Origin: Clostridium carboxidivorans P7
GTDB lineage: Bacteria > Bacillota > Clostridia > Clostridiales > Clostridiaceae
Assembly: GCF_001038625.1 (NCBI RefSeq)
Contig: NZ_CP011803.1
Coordinates: forward strand, 1,240,001 to 1,304,000
Length of the DNA: 64,000 nucleotides
Reading direction: 5' to 3'
Made by a program: the position numbers and the translations under genes
Part shown: positions 17,314 to 27,076 of the stretch, piece after piece
Position numbering within the stretch: position 1 is the stretch's first letter
How the letters are laid out: the number at the start of each line of letters is the position of its first letter
Notes under the pieces: model-generated
Database searches by the model: none
The model's input: the letters and a program-made list of their open reading frames with translations, nothing else
What the model was told of the DNA's origin: nothing

Positions 17314-18390
17314 TTATATAATAGAGTTCCTAATATGTTTTTTTACCAATTCTTTTATCATTTGCATTGTTTCAGGTATATTTATTGTTTGAGGGCATTT
17401 TTTTATACATGACATATCTGTACACTTTTTACATAGTTCAGCACTTTCCTGTATATTGAGATCAAGTTTTCTAAGAGCCCAATAATCCTTACCAAGAAAA
17501 TAGTAATTATACTGCCTAAAAATTATATGTATTTTAGTGCCATATATGCATCTGCATTTTTGACATCTGTCACATGGAATTGGAACAAAATTCTTTTCAA
17601 GCACTGATATTACTTGTGAAAAAGTAGGACAATTATAATCTTCAGGTTCTTTTAGCATTACTGCATCGACTTGTTCATCAGTTCCTATACCTATTAATGC
17701 ACTTGATATAGGATATGAAAGAACACCAGACAAAAGAGTTTTAACAGGGAAGAAGGCTGGAAGTATTCCTGCTGCGTATACTTTATTTAAAATGAATCCT
17801 TTTTGTTTAAATAAAGGTTCTAATGCTATTCTATCAAGCATGCCTCTTTCAAGAATGTTTCCACTACCTTGAAGCACATCTACTCTCTTGTCTTTTGCAC
17901 CTCTTAACAGTATGTCATAATAGTGAGTAGCAACTCCTGTAAATTTAATTTTACCTTCTGACTTAAGTTCATTTAATGCATCGATAGCACCATATTTTCC
18001 AAAGGTAATATCCTCATTTTCTTCATCTACCTGATGTACAAAATAAATATCTACAAAGGTACCAAGATTTTTGCAGGACTCATGAACTGCATTATACATT
18101 TCATCTCCGTTGAAAAATCTAGATTTGTCTGATATAATAATTTTTTCTCTTCCTACTAAAGCTGCAAATTTGCCTAGTTTTATTTCTGCATCTCCATATT
18201 CAGGAACTATGGCAGTATCAAAAAGGTTACAACCAAGTGTAAAGGCATAGTTCATTATGTTTATGGCAGTTTTTTCATCAGGGCTAAAATAGTCAGGTAG
18301 TACAGGAACATTTCCACTGAGTATAGGAATTGTTCCAAAACCTATTTCGGATACCTTAAGTCCAGTACCGCCTAAAATTCTGTACCTCAT
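17314..18390 (-). CDS. Aldo/keto reductase with C-terminal iron-sulfur segment
   Basis: A 358-residue oxidoreductase. The N-terminal two thirds are an aldo/keto reductase barrel ('LGGTGLKVSEIGFGT', the NLFDTAIVPEYGD segment with catalytic Asp and Tyr, Lys in SDKSRF, His in YFVHQ). The last 90 residues carry cysteine clusters (CDRCQKCRC, then CKKCTDMSCIKKCP), as in aldo/keto reductases of anaerobes that bind a 4Fe-4S cluster. Substrate is unknown. Its ATG overlaps the stop of the giant LRR gene by four bases (ATGA), so it is the third gene of the dus - LRR - reductase operon and is translationally coupled. Confidence 0.87.
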   Translation of the reverse strand: MRYRILGGTGLKVSEIGFGTIPILSGNVPVLPDYFSPDEKTAINIMNYAFTLGCNLFDTAIVPEYGDAEIKLGKFAALVGREKIIISDKSRFFNGDEMYNAVHESCKNLGTFVDIYFVHQVDEENEDITFGKYGAIDALNELKSEGKIKFTGVATHYYDILLRGAKDKRVDVLQGSGNILERGMLDRIALEPLFKQKGFILNKVYAAGILPAFFPVKTLLSGVLSYPISSALIGIGTDEQVDAVMLKEPEDYNCPTFSQVISVLEKNFVPIPCDRCQKCRCIYGTKIHIIFRQYNYYFLGKDYWALRKLDLNIQESAELCKKCTDMSCIKKCPQTINIPETMQMIKELVKKHIRNSII

Positions 18391-21300
18391 GATTCCCTAA
18401 AACTGAAGGTATCATCCTTCACTGAAACATGTTCTGGAAGATGTTCAATATCTATTTTTGAGCACCAGGCAAAGGCTCTTGAATCTATTTTTTCAAGGTT
18501 TTCTGGAAAATTTATTTCTGTTAGTTCATAACAAAAAGCAAAAGCTTCTTTTCCTATATTTTTAAGAGTGGAAGGCAGGGAAACCTTTTTTAAATTTTTG
18601 CATCTGTAAAATGCTTTTTCTGGAATTTCAGTAATACCTTCTGGTATCTGAATATTTTTTAATGAGGAATATTCAAAAGCCCTCATTCCTATATACTGAA
18701 GGTTATTAGAAAATTCAATGCTTTCTAATATATAGCAGCCTGAAAATGCAAATTTTTCTATCTTTTTTATACTACCTGCATTTTTTACAGAAACAAGCCA
18801 TTTACAATTTTTAAAGGCACTTTTACCAATTGTGACAGTATCTTTGGTTAAGGTTATATGTGTAAGTAAATTACTATCCTCAAATACATTATCATAAATA
18901 TCGGTGATGCCTTCTGGCAAAACCAGATTGTTGATATTTCCTGTACATTCCACAAGAACATTGTTTTCATCCGTTTTAAAGCAATTTAAACAATCCATAA
19001 AAATTTGTTTTACATTTTGAGGAAGCATTTCATTTTCTCTATCTTGAATTTTTGTTAGTCTATATTCTCTTCCATCAGCCAAGGTTACTTTTTTAAAATT
19101 AATGCAGTTCCTAAAAGCATATTCTTCTATAATTGTTTTTGAAGAAGAAAAGGTGATTTCTCTAAGATCATAACAATTAACAAAAGCCCATCCAGAAACT
19201 ATTTTTACATACTCTGGAATTAGTACATTACCATGACAAGAAGAAGCATCAATTAATATGTTATTTACAATTACTATAGGTGTAATAGACTTTTGTTTTT
19301 CTAACCACATTGTATTATAAAAAGCTCTTTCACCAATATATTCTACATCTTCAGATATATATACTTCTTTAAGATTCATTGCATCTTTAAAAACTTCACG
19401 TTCAATTCTTTTAATTCCTTTTGGAATATGTATTAAAGAACCTTTATTTATATATCTAAATAGTGAAAGATTTTCATCTATATTAAAGCAGCTCATTGCA
19501 CTATTATATATGGATTTTACTATGTCTGGAATATTTCTTTTAAAAATCACTAAATACTCATCTGTAATATACTTTCTATTGCCAATATATATTGCATTAA
19601 TAGCAGTACAACCTGAAAAAGCATAGCTGCCATATTTCAAGCCTTCACCTGATAAAATTATTTCTTTTAAGTTTGCACAATCTTCAAAAGCATGGGAAGC
19701 AGCATAAGTGTTTTCGTTTAAGTAAATATTTTTAAGAGAATTACAGCTGGAAAAGGCACTAACACCTATGAATTTCACATTGGAAAAATCAAAAGTTTCT
19801 AATGCAATACATTCATTAAAGCAATTATCACCTATATATTGAAGTTCATTGCATTCACAAGTTTTAAGAGCAGCACAGCCGCAAAAAGCTTCCTGCTTTA
19901 AAGATACTGTTTTATTAAGTATAACATCTTCTAAATTTGTACAGTAGGAAAAAGCTCCTTCTCCTATAATTTCAGCACAGCCACTGACCTTAGCAAGTGA
20001 TACACACTTTTCAAAGGATTTTTTTTCAATAGATTTTATTGAAGGTAGAACAAGTTCCTTTATACTTTTGCATCCACTAAATGCTCCACTACCTATAATT
20101 TTCAGGCTTTCTGGAAGTGTTATACTGGTTATATTATCGTTTCCTGAAAAAGCATAAGGAGAAATGCTTATTATTCCTTCGGGAACAATAACATCACCTG
20201 TACAGCATTTACCGTCTACCAAAGTATTTGATACTATGATAAGTGATGAATTAACCCTTAAGCCATCTAAAAAAGCAGTATTTCTAAAAGCATCTGCTTG
20301 TATGTCTTGGCAATTTAGCTGTATATTATCAAGCTTTTTACAACCATTAAAGGCATTTTTACCTATATGTATGGCATTTGAAGAAGGAACTTGTTTTATA
20401 GCACTGCACCCATAAAATGCATTATCTGATATATATTTAATTTTGCTTTGTGATTTTACACTTTCTAATGAAGTGCAATAGGAAAAAACTCCTTCTTCTA
20501 GTACGCTTACACCACTAGGAAGTACTATATCTTTAAGTGAAGTACATCCACAAAAAGCTCTTGAACCAATTTGTGCAAGAGAGTTAGGGAAGTTTACAGA
20601 GGTAATTTTTGCATTGCCATAAAAGGCACCTCCAGCAATGGCAGTCATTCCATCAGGAAGTACAATATTTCCTGAAAGTTCACTTCCATCTATAAATATA
20701 TTAGATGCTGTATTTTCCATAAGTTCTTTTATATAAATGCTATCTTCAAAGGCATTTCTGCCAATGTACTCAATGGTGGAAGGAAGATTTACATATTTAA
20801 GAGAAATACATTTAAATGCAAATTTGTCACCAATATTCTTAACCCCTTCACCAAAAGTCAGTTTTCTAAGCTTGCTGCATTCTGAAAATACATCTGTTCC
20901 ACATTCTTTTAAATCACAATTTACTGATGCTGATTTTATACCTGAATATGTAAAAACATTATTACCAAGCTTAACTAACGATTTTGGAAGCGTTATTTCC
21001 TTTAAAGAAACACATTTATAAAAGGCCATATCACCTATACTTATGAGTTTTTCTGGTAGGTGTACATTTTTTAGGGAATTACATCCATAAAAAGCTAAGC
21101 TAGCTATTTCTTTAATATTGCTTCCAAATAGCACTTCATTTAAATTTTTACATCTATTAAATACTGAGTTTTCTATCTTATTAAGTGATTCTGGCAATTT
21201 TACATGTATAAGCTTTACACAGTTTTCAAAGGCTGATTGACCAATATACTCCAGACCTTCTGGAAGTGTAATAGTTTGTAAAAGAACGCAATCAACAAAA

Positions 21301-22418
21301 GCTTCCTCATGAATTTCTTTTATAGAAGCTGGTAAAATAACTCTGCCAATTATCTCATTACCTGCAAAGGCCTTTTCACCAATTACTGTTATACCTTCTG
21401 GTATTACTACTCTTTCTTCCTTTCCCCTATATTGCATTAAGGTTGTTCCGCTAATAAAAAAGTTATTCAGTATTTGAGAATGAATTGTATGTATTATTTC
21501 AGGAAAATTTTCATTATATTTATCTGGAAGCCCTTTAAGTTCATAGGTGTTTCCATTAGATAATGTGATATATTTTAATGTCGTACAGTTTTTGAAGGCA
21601 TCTGCATTTATAGTTACATCTTCACTAGCAAATTCCACTTTTTCTAAATTGATACAATTTCTAAAGGCTTTACTCCCAATATCTTTTAAAGTTTTAGGTA
21701 GTTTAACAGACACTATACCTTTTTTATCAAAAAAACAACTTTTAGAAATAGTAGTTATTCCATTTGGTATTTCTACATCTTTAACATTTATAAGAAATCT
21801 TAACAGCATAGCATCTTCAATTTTCATCATTCTATATATATCAGCTGCAATTGTTTTAATTACTGGATGTATATTAGAATGTGAAGATATAATATCAATG
21901 ACACTTTCAATATTGTAAGTTGTTCCATTTGATAAGGTTATTTTTGAAATTTTACTGCAGCCTGTAAATACATCGCAAATGCATGACAAGTTCAAGTCAT
22001 TTGAAACTTCTATTTCTCTTAAATTTGTGTCATTTGAAAAAACTTGCTTGCCAAGTTTTGTTACTCCAGGCATAGAAATTTGTTCAAGATTATCACAATA
22101 TAAAAATGCACAGCTTTCAAGATATTTAACTGTAGAAGGCAATTTAACACTATGCAGTGAATGACATCTATGAAAAGCATATTCTCCTATATGAGTAAGC
22201 TTTGAAGGAAAGTTGATTTTTTTTAATTTTCTACATCCTTTAAAAGCATCGTCCATAATGTCTGTTACAGTTTCAGGGAGAGTAATTTGTTCAATAGATA
22301 CACATCCTTTAAAGGCACCTTTGCCTATTATCTTCACTTCATTTGGAACTTCAACTAAGTTTTCTCTAAGTGTATATGCTTCTAGAACTCCATTTTGAAT
22401 AATAAATTTATCTTCCAT
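18387..22418 (-). CDS. Giant BspA-like leucine-rich repeat protein, no signal peptide
   Basis: A 1343-residue protein made almost entirely of LRR_5 (BspA/Treponema-type) repeats of about 23 residues, with the pattern 'IGEYAFHRCHSLHSVKLPST'. More than 40 units are visible, interrupted by short non-repeat segments near residues 180-230, 320-345, 590, 765, 1010 and 1165 that divide it into blocks. It begins MEDKFIIQNGVLEAYTL with no signal peptide, membrane helix or sorting motif, so it is probably cytoplasmic, unlike most surface BspA proteins. The ATG (22416-22418) overlaps the dus stop in a TAATG arrangement; an upstream TTG is less likely. Its stop overlaps the reductase start. Protein-binding scaffold is inferred; partners unknown. 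Confidence 0.9.
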   Translation of the reverse strand: MEDKFIIQNGVLEAYTLRENLVEVPNEVKIIGKGAFKGCVSIEQITLPETVTDIMDDAFKGCRKLKKINFPSKLTHIGEYAFHRCHSLHSVKLPSTVKYLESCAFLYCDNLEQISMPGVTKLGKQVFSNDTNLREIEVSNDLNLSCICDVFTGCSKISKITLSNGTTYNIESVIDIISSHSNIHPVIKTIAADIYRMMKIEDAMLLRFLINVKDVEIPNGITTISKSCFFDKKGIVSVKLPKTLKDIGSKAFRNCINLEKVEFASEDVTINADAFKNCTTLKYITLSNGNTYELKGLPDKYNENFPEIIHTIHSQILNNFFISGTTLMQYRGKEERVVIPEGITVIGEKAFAGNEIIGRVILPASIKEIHEEAFVDCVLLQTITLPEGLEYIGQSAFENCVKLIHVKLPESLNKIENSVFNRCKNLNEVLFGSNIKEIASLAFYGCNSLKNVHLPEKLISIGDMAFYKCVSLKEITLPKSLVKLGNNVFTYSGIKSASVNCDLKECGTDVFSECSKLRKLTFGEGVKNIGDKFAFKCISLKYVNLPSTIEYIGRNAFEDSIYIKELMENTASNIFIDGSELSGNIVLPDGMTAIAGGAFYGNAKITSVNFPNSLAQIGSRAFCGCTSLKDIVLPSGVSVLEEGVFSYCTSLESVKSQSKIKYISDNAFYGCSAIKQVPSSNAIHIGKNAFNGCKKLDNIQLNCQDIQADAFRNTAFLDGLRVNSSLIIVSNTLVDGKCCTGDVIVPEGIISISPYAFSGNDNITSITLPESLKIIGSGAFSGCKSIKELVLPSIKSIEKKSFEKCVSLAKVSGCAEIIGEGAFSYCTNLEDVILNKTVSLKQEAFCGCAALKTCECNELQYIGDNCFNECIALETFDFSNVKFIGVSAFSSCNSLKNIYLNENTYAASHAFEDCANLKEIILSGEGLKYGSYAFSGCTAINAIYIGNRKYITDEYLVIFKRNIPDIVKSIYNSAMSCFNIDENLSLFRYINKGSLIHIPKGIKRIEREVFKDAMNLKEVYISEDVEYIGERAFYNTMWLEKQKSITPIVIVNNILIDASSCHGNVLIPEYVKIVSGWAFVNCYDLREITFSSSKTIIEEYAFRNCINFKKVTLADGREYRLTKIQDRENEMLPQNVKQIFMDCLNCFKTDENNVLVECTGNINNLVLPEGITDIYDNVFEDSNLLTHITLTKDTVTIGKSAFKNCKWLVSVKNAGSIKKIEKFAFSGCYILESIEFSNNLQYIGMRAFEYSSLKNIQIPEGITEIPEKAFYRCKNLKKVSLPSTLKNIGKEAFAFCYELTEINFPENLEKIDSRAFAWCSKIDIEHLPEHVSVKDDTFSFRES

Positions 22419-23377
22419 TAATCTTTCTCTCTCTCTTTGCAAAAAATTTCCTCTAGAATATCTCTAAGTTCTGGTATATTACCAGATTTGTATAGTTCTG
22501 TTTTATATTTATTATTTCCTTTTTTACCTCTCATTAAAAAAGAAGCAAGTCTTTTGATATAAGAAATTGCAAATGTCTCATCATAGCATTTGGTTGCCAA
22601 ATCAATTTGTTCAAATATTATGGTGTGCTTATCCTTTTTAATTTTTTTATGTGTAAGTTCACTGAATATAAATGGATTTTCAATGGCATATCTTGCAATC
22701 ATAACACCATCTGCTCCTGTAAGCTTCATCATTTTATCAGCATCTTCTTTTGAAAAAATACCACCATTTGCAATTACAGGTATCCTAACCACCGATTTTG
22801 CTTGTTCTATTTGATCAAAATAAGGAGTACCATGATACATCATATTTCTAGTTCTGCCGTGTATAGTGATCATATCTGCTCCTGAAGCTTCACACATTTT
22901 TGCAAATTCTGCTGCGATCATTTCATCTTCCTTAATTCCTACGCGGAATTTAACAGTAATTACTTTTCCGCTTTTTTTACAGCCTTTAATTATAGAGGAT
23001 GCTTTTTTTAGATCTCCAAGCAGTGCACTGCCTTGGCCACTTTTAAATACATTTGGCACTGGACACCCCATATTAATGTCTATTATATCAAATTTTGAAA
23101 AGTAATCACTTCTTGCCATTTTCTCCATTATTCTTGGGTCAGAACCTATTAACTGGGCAGCTTTTATTTTTTCTTCTGGTGTTGTAAAAAGTAGTTTCTG
23201 TGTCGCTTTATCCTTATATTTAAGTGCATTGCAATTTACCATTTCTGTATAGCATAGTCCTGCGCCTAGTTCACTGCACAAAATCCTAAAAGGATAGCAG
23301 GTGTACCCAGCAAGTGGTGCTAGAAGAACATTGCAGGGTATAGTCATGTTTCCAATTCTTAATTCTTTTATCTCCAA
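22418..23377 (-). CDS. tRNA-dihydrouridine synthase family protein
   Basis: A 319-residue FMN enzyme that reduces uridine in tRNA to dihydrouridine. The TIM-barrel shows 'VLLAPLAGYTCYPFRILC', the DINMGCPVPNV segment, the GQGSALLGD loop, VKFRVG and the 'ITIHGRTRNMMYHG' and PVIANGGI motifs of the DusB/DusA family. The catalytic cysteine region in the family lies in the PxxNVxxxGxGxxL loop; here the usual K/C positions read VFKSGQG and the GCP cysteine is present. First gene of an operon in which the next start overlaps its stop (TAATG). GGGAGA lies upstream. Family certain, tRNA position unknown. Confidence 0.88.
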   Translation of the reverse strand: MEIKELRIGNMTIPCNVLLAPLAGYTCYPFRILCSELGAGLCYTEMVNCNALKYKDKATQKLLFTTPEEKIKAAQLIGSDPRIMEKMARSDYFSKFDIIDINMGCPVPNVFKSGQGSALLGDLKKASSIIKGCKKSGKVITVKFRVGIKEDEMIAAEFAKMCEASGADMITIHGRTRNMMYHGTPYFDQIEQAKSVVRIPVIANGGIFSKEDADKMMKLTGADGVMIARYAIENPFIFSELTHKKIKKDKHTIIFEQIDLATKCYDETFAISYIKRLASFLMRGKKGNNKYKTELYKSGNIPELRDILEEIFCKEREKD

Positions 23378-23705
23378 GTGCTACTATCTCCCTTATGAAT
23401 ATATTTACTTATTTATTTTTTATAAAATGTTAATACTTATACTTTTTATTTTCATCTCATAGGAATTTTGTTTCATAGTTTTTGCTTTTTAGGCAATTAA
23501 TATTTTATCACAAAATTAATGGAAAAATTTCTTTGAAAATTTTTTGGGGAATTTTTTAATAGTTGTAATCTTACCATTTAATAATGTATAATTATATATA
23601 TTGTAATAATTATTATGTAATAATAAATTAATGAAAAAATGCCAAGTAATAAATAATTAGTATTTTATTGTGAGCTTAAAATGTATTTGAAGGGAGATAA
23701 GACTA
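23378..23705. other. Divergent intergenic region between dus and chemoreceptor genes
   Basis: About 330 bases of strongly A/T-rich sequence carrying promoters for two divergent genes. I see no gene, repeat or clear RNA structure. Confidence 0.5.
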
Positions 23706-25124
23706 ATGTTTAAAGAAAAAATTAAAATTAAGAATATTGAAAAAATACTTGAGGAATATTCAGAAAATAGCAGCGATCCTGTTAGGAGCATAAAATATAA
23801 ATTTAAAGCTGTAAATAAGGTAGCTCCTTTGATCAGGAACATGATAAAGGGCGTTATTGATGTAGCTATTAACATTAGCAGTTTTAATTTAAAGCTAAAA
23901 TATAGATCAAATGAATTAACAGCTAAATCTAAAAAATTAAATAATTATACAAATGAAATTAAGGATGTAATACATGAAGTAAATGAAAATATGATTGAAA
24001 TATCAAATAATACTACAGAGTATGCTTCATCAGTAGAAGATATATCATTTCAAGCAAATTCATTATTAAATTTAAATGAAAAAAATAATAAATCGTTAGA
24101 TAAAGTCAATGATTTAAAGGATGATGTACTTAACTATTCATTATCAATGGAAAGTGATATAAATGTGTTATTTGAATTTATAACTAGCATGGAAAATACT
24201 GTTGATGGCATAAAACAAATATCAGAACAAACCAATTTATTGGCTTTGAATGCAAGTATAGAAGCAGCAAGAGCTGGAGAGCATGGTAAGGGATTTGCAG
24301 TAGTAGCTGAGGAAGTAAGAAAACTTGCTGATGTTACAAAAAAACAACTTGTTTTTATAAGTAATTTAATGAACAATATTAAAAAAGCTTCAGCTAAGAG
24401 TAAAGATAGTATATCCGAAACAAAAACTGTTATATTTAATATGAATGATTCAATTAATAGTATGTCTGAATCTATTAAGGAAAGTAGAGAAAGTATTAAA
24501 TTAGTTTCAAGCAATATTGTTCAGGTAGCTAGTACATCACAGGAAATAAGTTCATCTATTGAATTTGTAAGTGATGAAATTCAAGCTTTGATTAATAATA
24601 CTGATAATATTAATGATGTATCAGAAGAAGTTAATATGGAAGCAATAGAAATTAGTAATATGGGGGATTACATTGCTAAAATTGAAAATGATGTTTCAAG
24701 TTTAGCAAAACTTAGCAATGGTATTTTTGATGAAAACAATTTCAAATTGGATAATATTACATTTATAAATGTAATGAATAATGCAATTTCAGCTCATATA
24801 GATTGGATTAATCTTCTTGAAGATATGGCTGATAAAATGTATATAAAACCATTGCAAACAGATGGGCATAAATGTGGACTTGGACATTTTTATCAATCAG
24901 TAATGCCAAGAGATAAGGATATTAAAATTATATGGGACAAAATAGATTCTATACATATAGAATTACATCAAATTGGGAATATAGTTATTGATAAGATCAG
25001 GTCTGGAAATAGAGAAGAAGCTGTAAATAATGCTAAAAGAGCAAAAAAAATATCATTAGAAATTATTGAAATGCTTAATAAAATAAAGAATAAAGTAAGT
25101 GATAATGATAAAAGTGTATTCTAA
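23706..25124 (+). CDS. Soluble chemoreceptor with C-terminal CZB zinc-binding domain
   Basis: A 472-residue cytoplasmic chemoreceptor: no membrane helix or HAMP. The signalling hairpin tip has [19 protein letters not shown] with [11 protein letters not shown] after it. Residues about 355-465 match the chemoreceptor zinc-binding (CZB) domain: a first His in AHIDWINLL, Cys in HKCGLGHFY, and paired histidines in [12 protein letters not shown] domains bind Zn2+ and are reported to respond to zinc or hypochlorous acid. GAAGGGAG ribosome binding site precedes the ATG. Monocistronic. Motif-level assignment is strong; the signal sensed is inferred. Confidence 0.9.
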   Translation: MFKEKIKIKNIEKILEEYSENSSDPVRSIKYKFKAVNKVAPLIRNMIKGVIDVAINISSFNLKLKYRSNELTAKSKKLNNYTNEIKDVIHEVNENMIEISNNTTEYASSVEDISFQANSLLNLNEKNNKSLDKVNDLKDDVLNYSLSMESDINVLFEFITSMENTVDGIKQISEQTNLLALNASIEAARAGEHGKGFAVVAEEVRKLADVTKKQLVFISNLMNNIKKASAKSKDSISETKTVIFNMNDSINSMSESIKESRESIKLVSSNIVQVASTSQEISSSIEFVSDEIQALINNTDNINDVSEEVNMEAIEISNMGDYIAKIENDVSSLAKLSNGIFDENNFKLDNITFINVMNNAISAHIDWINLLEDMADKMYIKPLQTDGHKCGLGHFYQSVMPRDKDIKIIWDKIDSIHIELHQIGNIVIDKIRSGNREEAVNNAKRAKKISLEIIEMLNKIKNKVSDNDKSVF

Positions 25125-25323
25125 TTTAATTTATATTTTCTACATAAAGAATATATGATAAATTATACATAAAATAAAATTCAAATTCTAAATTACTTGC
25201 AAAGTGGTGTATTGTTAATAATTTTTAATTATTATTTATAAAGTTTAATTTTAATCTCCTTTTTATTTAATAAAGTTTTTTTACAATTATATTATATTAA
25301 AAGAACTGAAAGGGGATTTAAAA

Positions 25324-26136
25324 ATGAAAAAAACAATAATATCCGTTTTAACTGCTTCATTAATATTAGGAACTTCTACAATTGCATTAGCAGCAGATAA
25401 TACAAGTGTTTCAAGTACAAACAATTCTATATCAGTTACACAAACTGCAGGACAAACTTCAGCTAAAAAGCAATTTTATTCTACAATTTATAAGGATAAG
25501 ATGGCAGCTATAACAGATTTGAGAACTCAAACTAAAAATGCATTAGCTTCAAATAAAGCTGTATCAGATAAAATAAAAAGTGCAGTGAAATCAATGAGCA
25601 CTACTAGTGATTTACAAACACAGGTTAAATCAGGAAAAGAAAAATTGAAAAATGATTCAGCGCAGCTTAAAACTTTAGTTCAACAAAGAAATACTTTGCA
25701 CAGTCAGTTAGAAACCGCTAAAAAAGCTAAAGATACATCAACTATAAGTAGTTTACAAGCACAAATAAAATCATTAAGTTCACAAATAGAGACTGCAAAG
25801 CAACAGTATCAGACAGATAAATCAGCAGTACAGCCTTTAACAACACAATTAAAGACTGCTAATAATGCAAGAAAACAAAAACTTCAGCAATTACAGCCTT
25901 TAATACAACAGAATAAAGATTTACATCAGAAAATAGCACAAGAAGAGGCAGCTAAGAATAAATTATGGGAGTCATATAAGGCACAGGTAAAATCAGGAGA
26001 TTTTACTTCAGCAGGAAATACTCTTCAAAGCATTATAGATGCCAAAACTCAAATACTTAATGACATAAAGACTAAAGGAGATACTTTGAATCAATTGATT
26101 AGCAGCATAAATTCTTTAAATGGATCTCAACAATAA
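25324..26136 (+). CDS. Secreted coiled-coil protein, function unknown
   Basis: A 270-residue exported protein. The Sec signal peptide (about residues 1-23) has a basic start, a hydrophobic core and the cleavage motif ALA-AD. The rest is Gln/Lys/Ser/Thr-rich and predicted helical coiled coil (about 45-265), with regular segments such as LQTQVKSGKEKLKNDSAQLK. There is no membrane anchor, LPXTG motif or enzymatic domain. GAAAGGGG precedes the ATG and a terminator follows. It lies 5' of a response regulator-kinase pair, which could control it; that is inference from position only. Confidence 0.75.
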   Translation: MKKTIISVLTASLILGTSTIALAADNTSVSSTNNSISVTQTAGQTSAKKQFYSTIYKDKMAAITDLRTQTKNALASNKAVSDKIKSAVKSMSTTSDLQTQVKSGKEKLKNDSAQLKTLVQQRNTLHSQLETAKKAKDTSTISSLQAQIKSLSSQIETAKQQYQTDKSAVQPLTTQLKTANNARKQKLQQLQPLIQQNKDLHQKIAQEEAAKNKLWESYKAQVKSGDFTSAGNTLQSIIDAKTQILNDIKTKGDTLNQLISSINSLNGSQQ

Positions 26137-26165
26137 ATAGTATTTGATATCAGCCTCGGTGAAAA

Positions 26166-26212
26166 TAAGGGGATAAATGTATTAATAATATATTTATTCC
26201 CTCATTTTTTTA
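26166..26212 (+). terminator. Rho-independent terminator
   Basis: AAGGGGATAAATGTATT pairs with ATATATTTATTCCCTC around a short loop, followed by seven T residues. Confidence 0.8.
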
Positions 26213-26344
26213 TAATAACTTTTTTATGATATTAAGTCCTTTTAGAATTTAGGTATTTTTTTCTAAAATCTAATGATATAATTTTAAATTAAGGAATAGT
26301 GCTAAACATTAATTTATGTATCTATAATAAAAGGAGTGCTTAAT

Positions 26345-27040
26345 ATGAATAAAGGAAAAATTCTTATAGTAGATGATGATAAAGATATTGTAAATTTAAT
26401 AACTGATATTTTAGAGGATGAGCTGTATCAAGTGGACAAGGCTTATAGTGGTCAGGAAGCTATAAACAAGGTAGAAAAGGAAAGTTTTGATTTAATTATT
26501 TTGGATATAATGCTGCCAGATATTGATGGTATAGATGTATGCAGAAAAATAAGAGATAAGTTCTTAGGAACAATAATATTTTTAACTGCTAAGAATAGAG
26601 GCGTAGATAAAATAGTAGGACTTGAAATTGGAGCGGATGATTATATAACTAAGCCATTTGATGATGGTGAACTATGTGCAAGAGTAAAGGCACATTTAAG
26701 AAAGCAAAAAAGGTTAAACAGCTTGAACTTAAAAAATGATGAAACAATTAGGTATAAATCCATAGAAATAAATAAAAATTCTTTTGAAGTTTTTGTAGAC
26801 AGACAAAGAATAATTTTGTCTACAAAGGAATTTCAAGTACTTTACTATATGATTGAAAATCATAATATAGTTTTGACTAGAGAACAGATATATAATAGTG
26901 TGTGGGGATTTGGAGATTTTGGCGATATAAATACTGTTACGGTACATATTAAAAAGTTAAGGGAAAAGATACCTGGCTGTGATAGATTTATAAAAACCGT
27001 ATGGGGAATTGGCTATAAGTTTATAGGAGAAAGGCTATAA
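26345..27040 (+). CDS. OmpR-family response regulator
   Basis: A 231-residue two-domain regulator. The receiver domain shows the acidic pair in VDDDKDIV, the phospho-accepting Asp in LIILDIMLPD (about residue 50), Thr in FLTAKN and Lys in ITKPFD. The C-terminal winged helix has IYNSVWGFGDFGDINTVTVH and KKLREKI. A GTG frame begins at 26336, but AAGGAG at 26331-26336 points to the ATG at 26345. The sensor kinase gene follows 36 bases downstream, making a cognate pair. Confidence 0.93.
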   Translation: MNKGKILIVDDDKDIVNLITDILEDELYQVDKAYSGQEAINKVEKESFDLIILDIMLPDIDGIDVCRKIRDKFLGTIIFLTAKNRGVDKIVGLEIGADDYITKPFDDGELCARVKAHLRKQKRLNSLNLKNDETIRYKSIEINKNSFEVFVDRQRIILSTKEFQVLYYMIENHNIVLTREQIYNSVWGFGDFGDINTVTVHIKKLREKIPGCDRFIKTVWGIGYKFIGERL

Positions 27041-27076
27041 TGCAATATTTTTTTATTTAAAAGGATGGGCGTCAAA

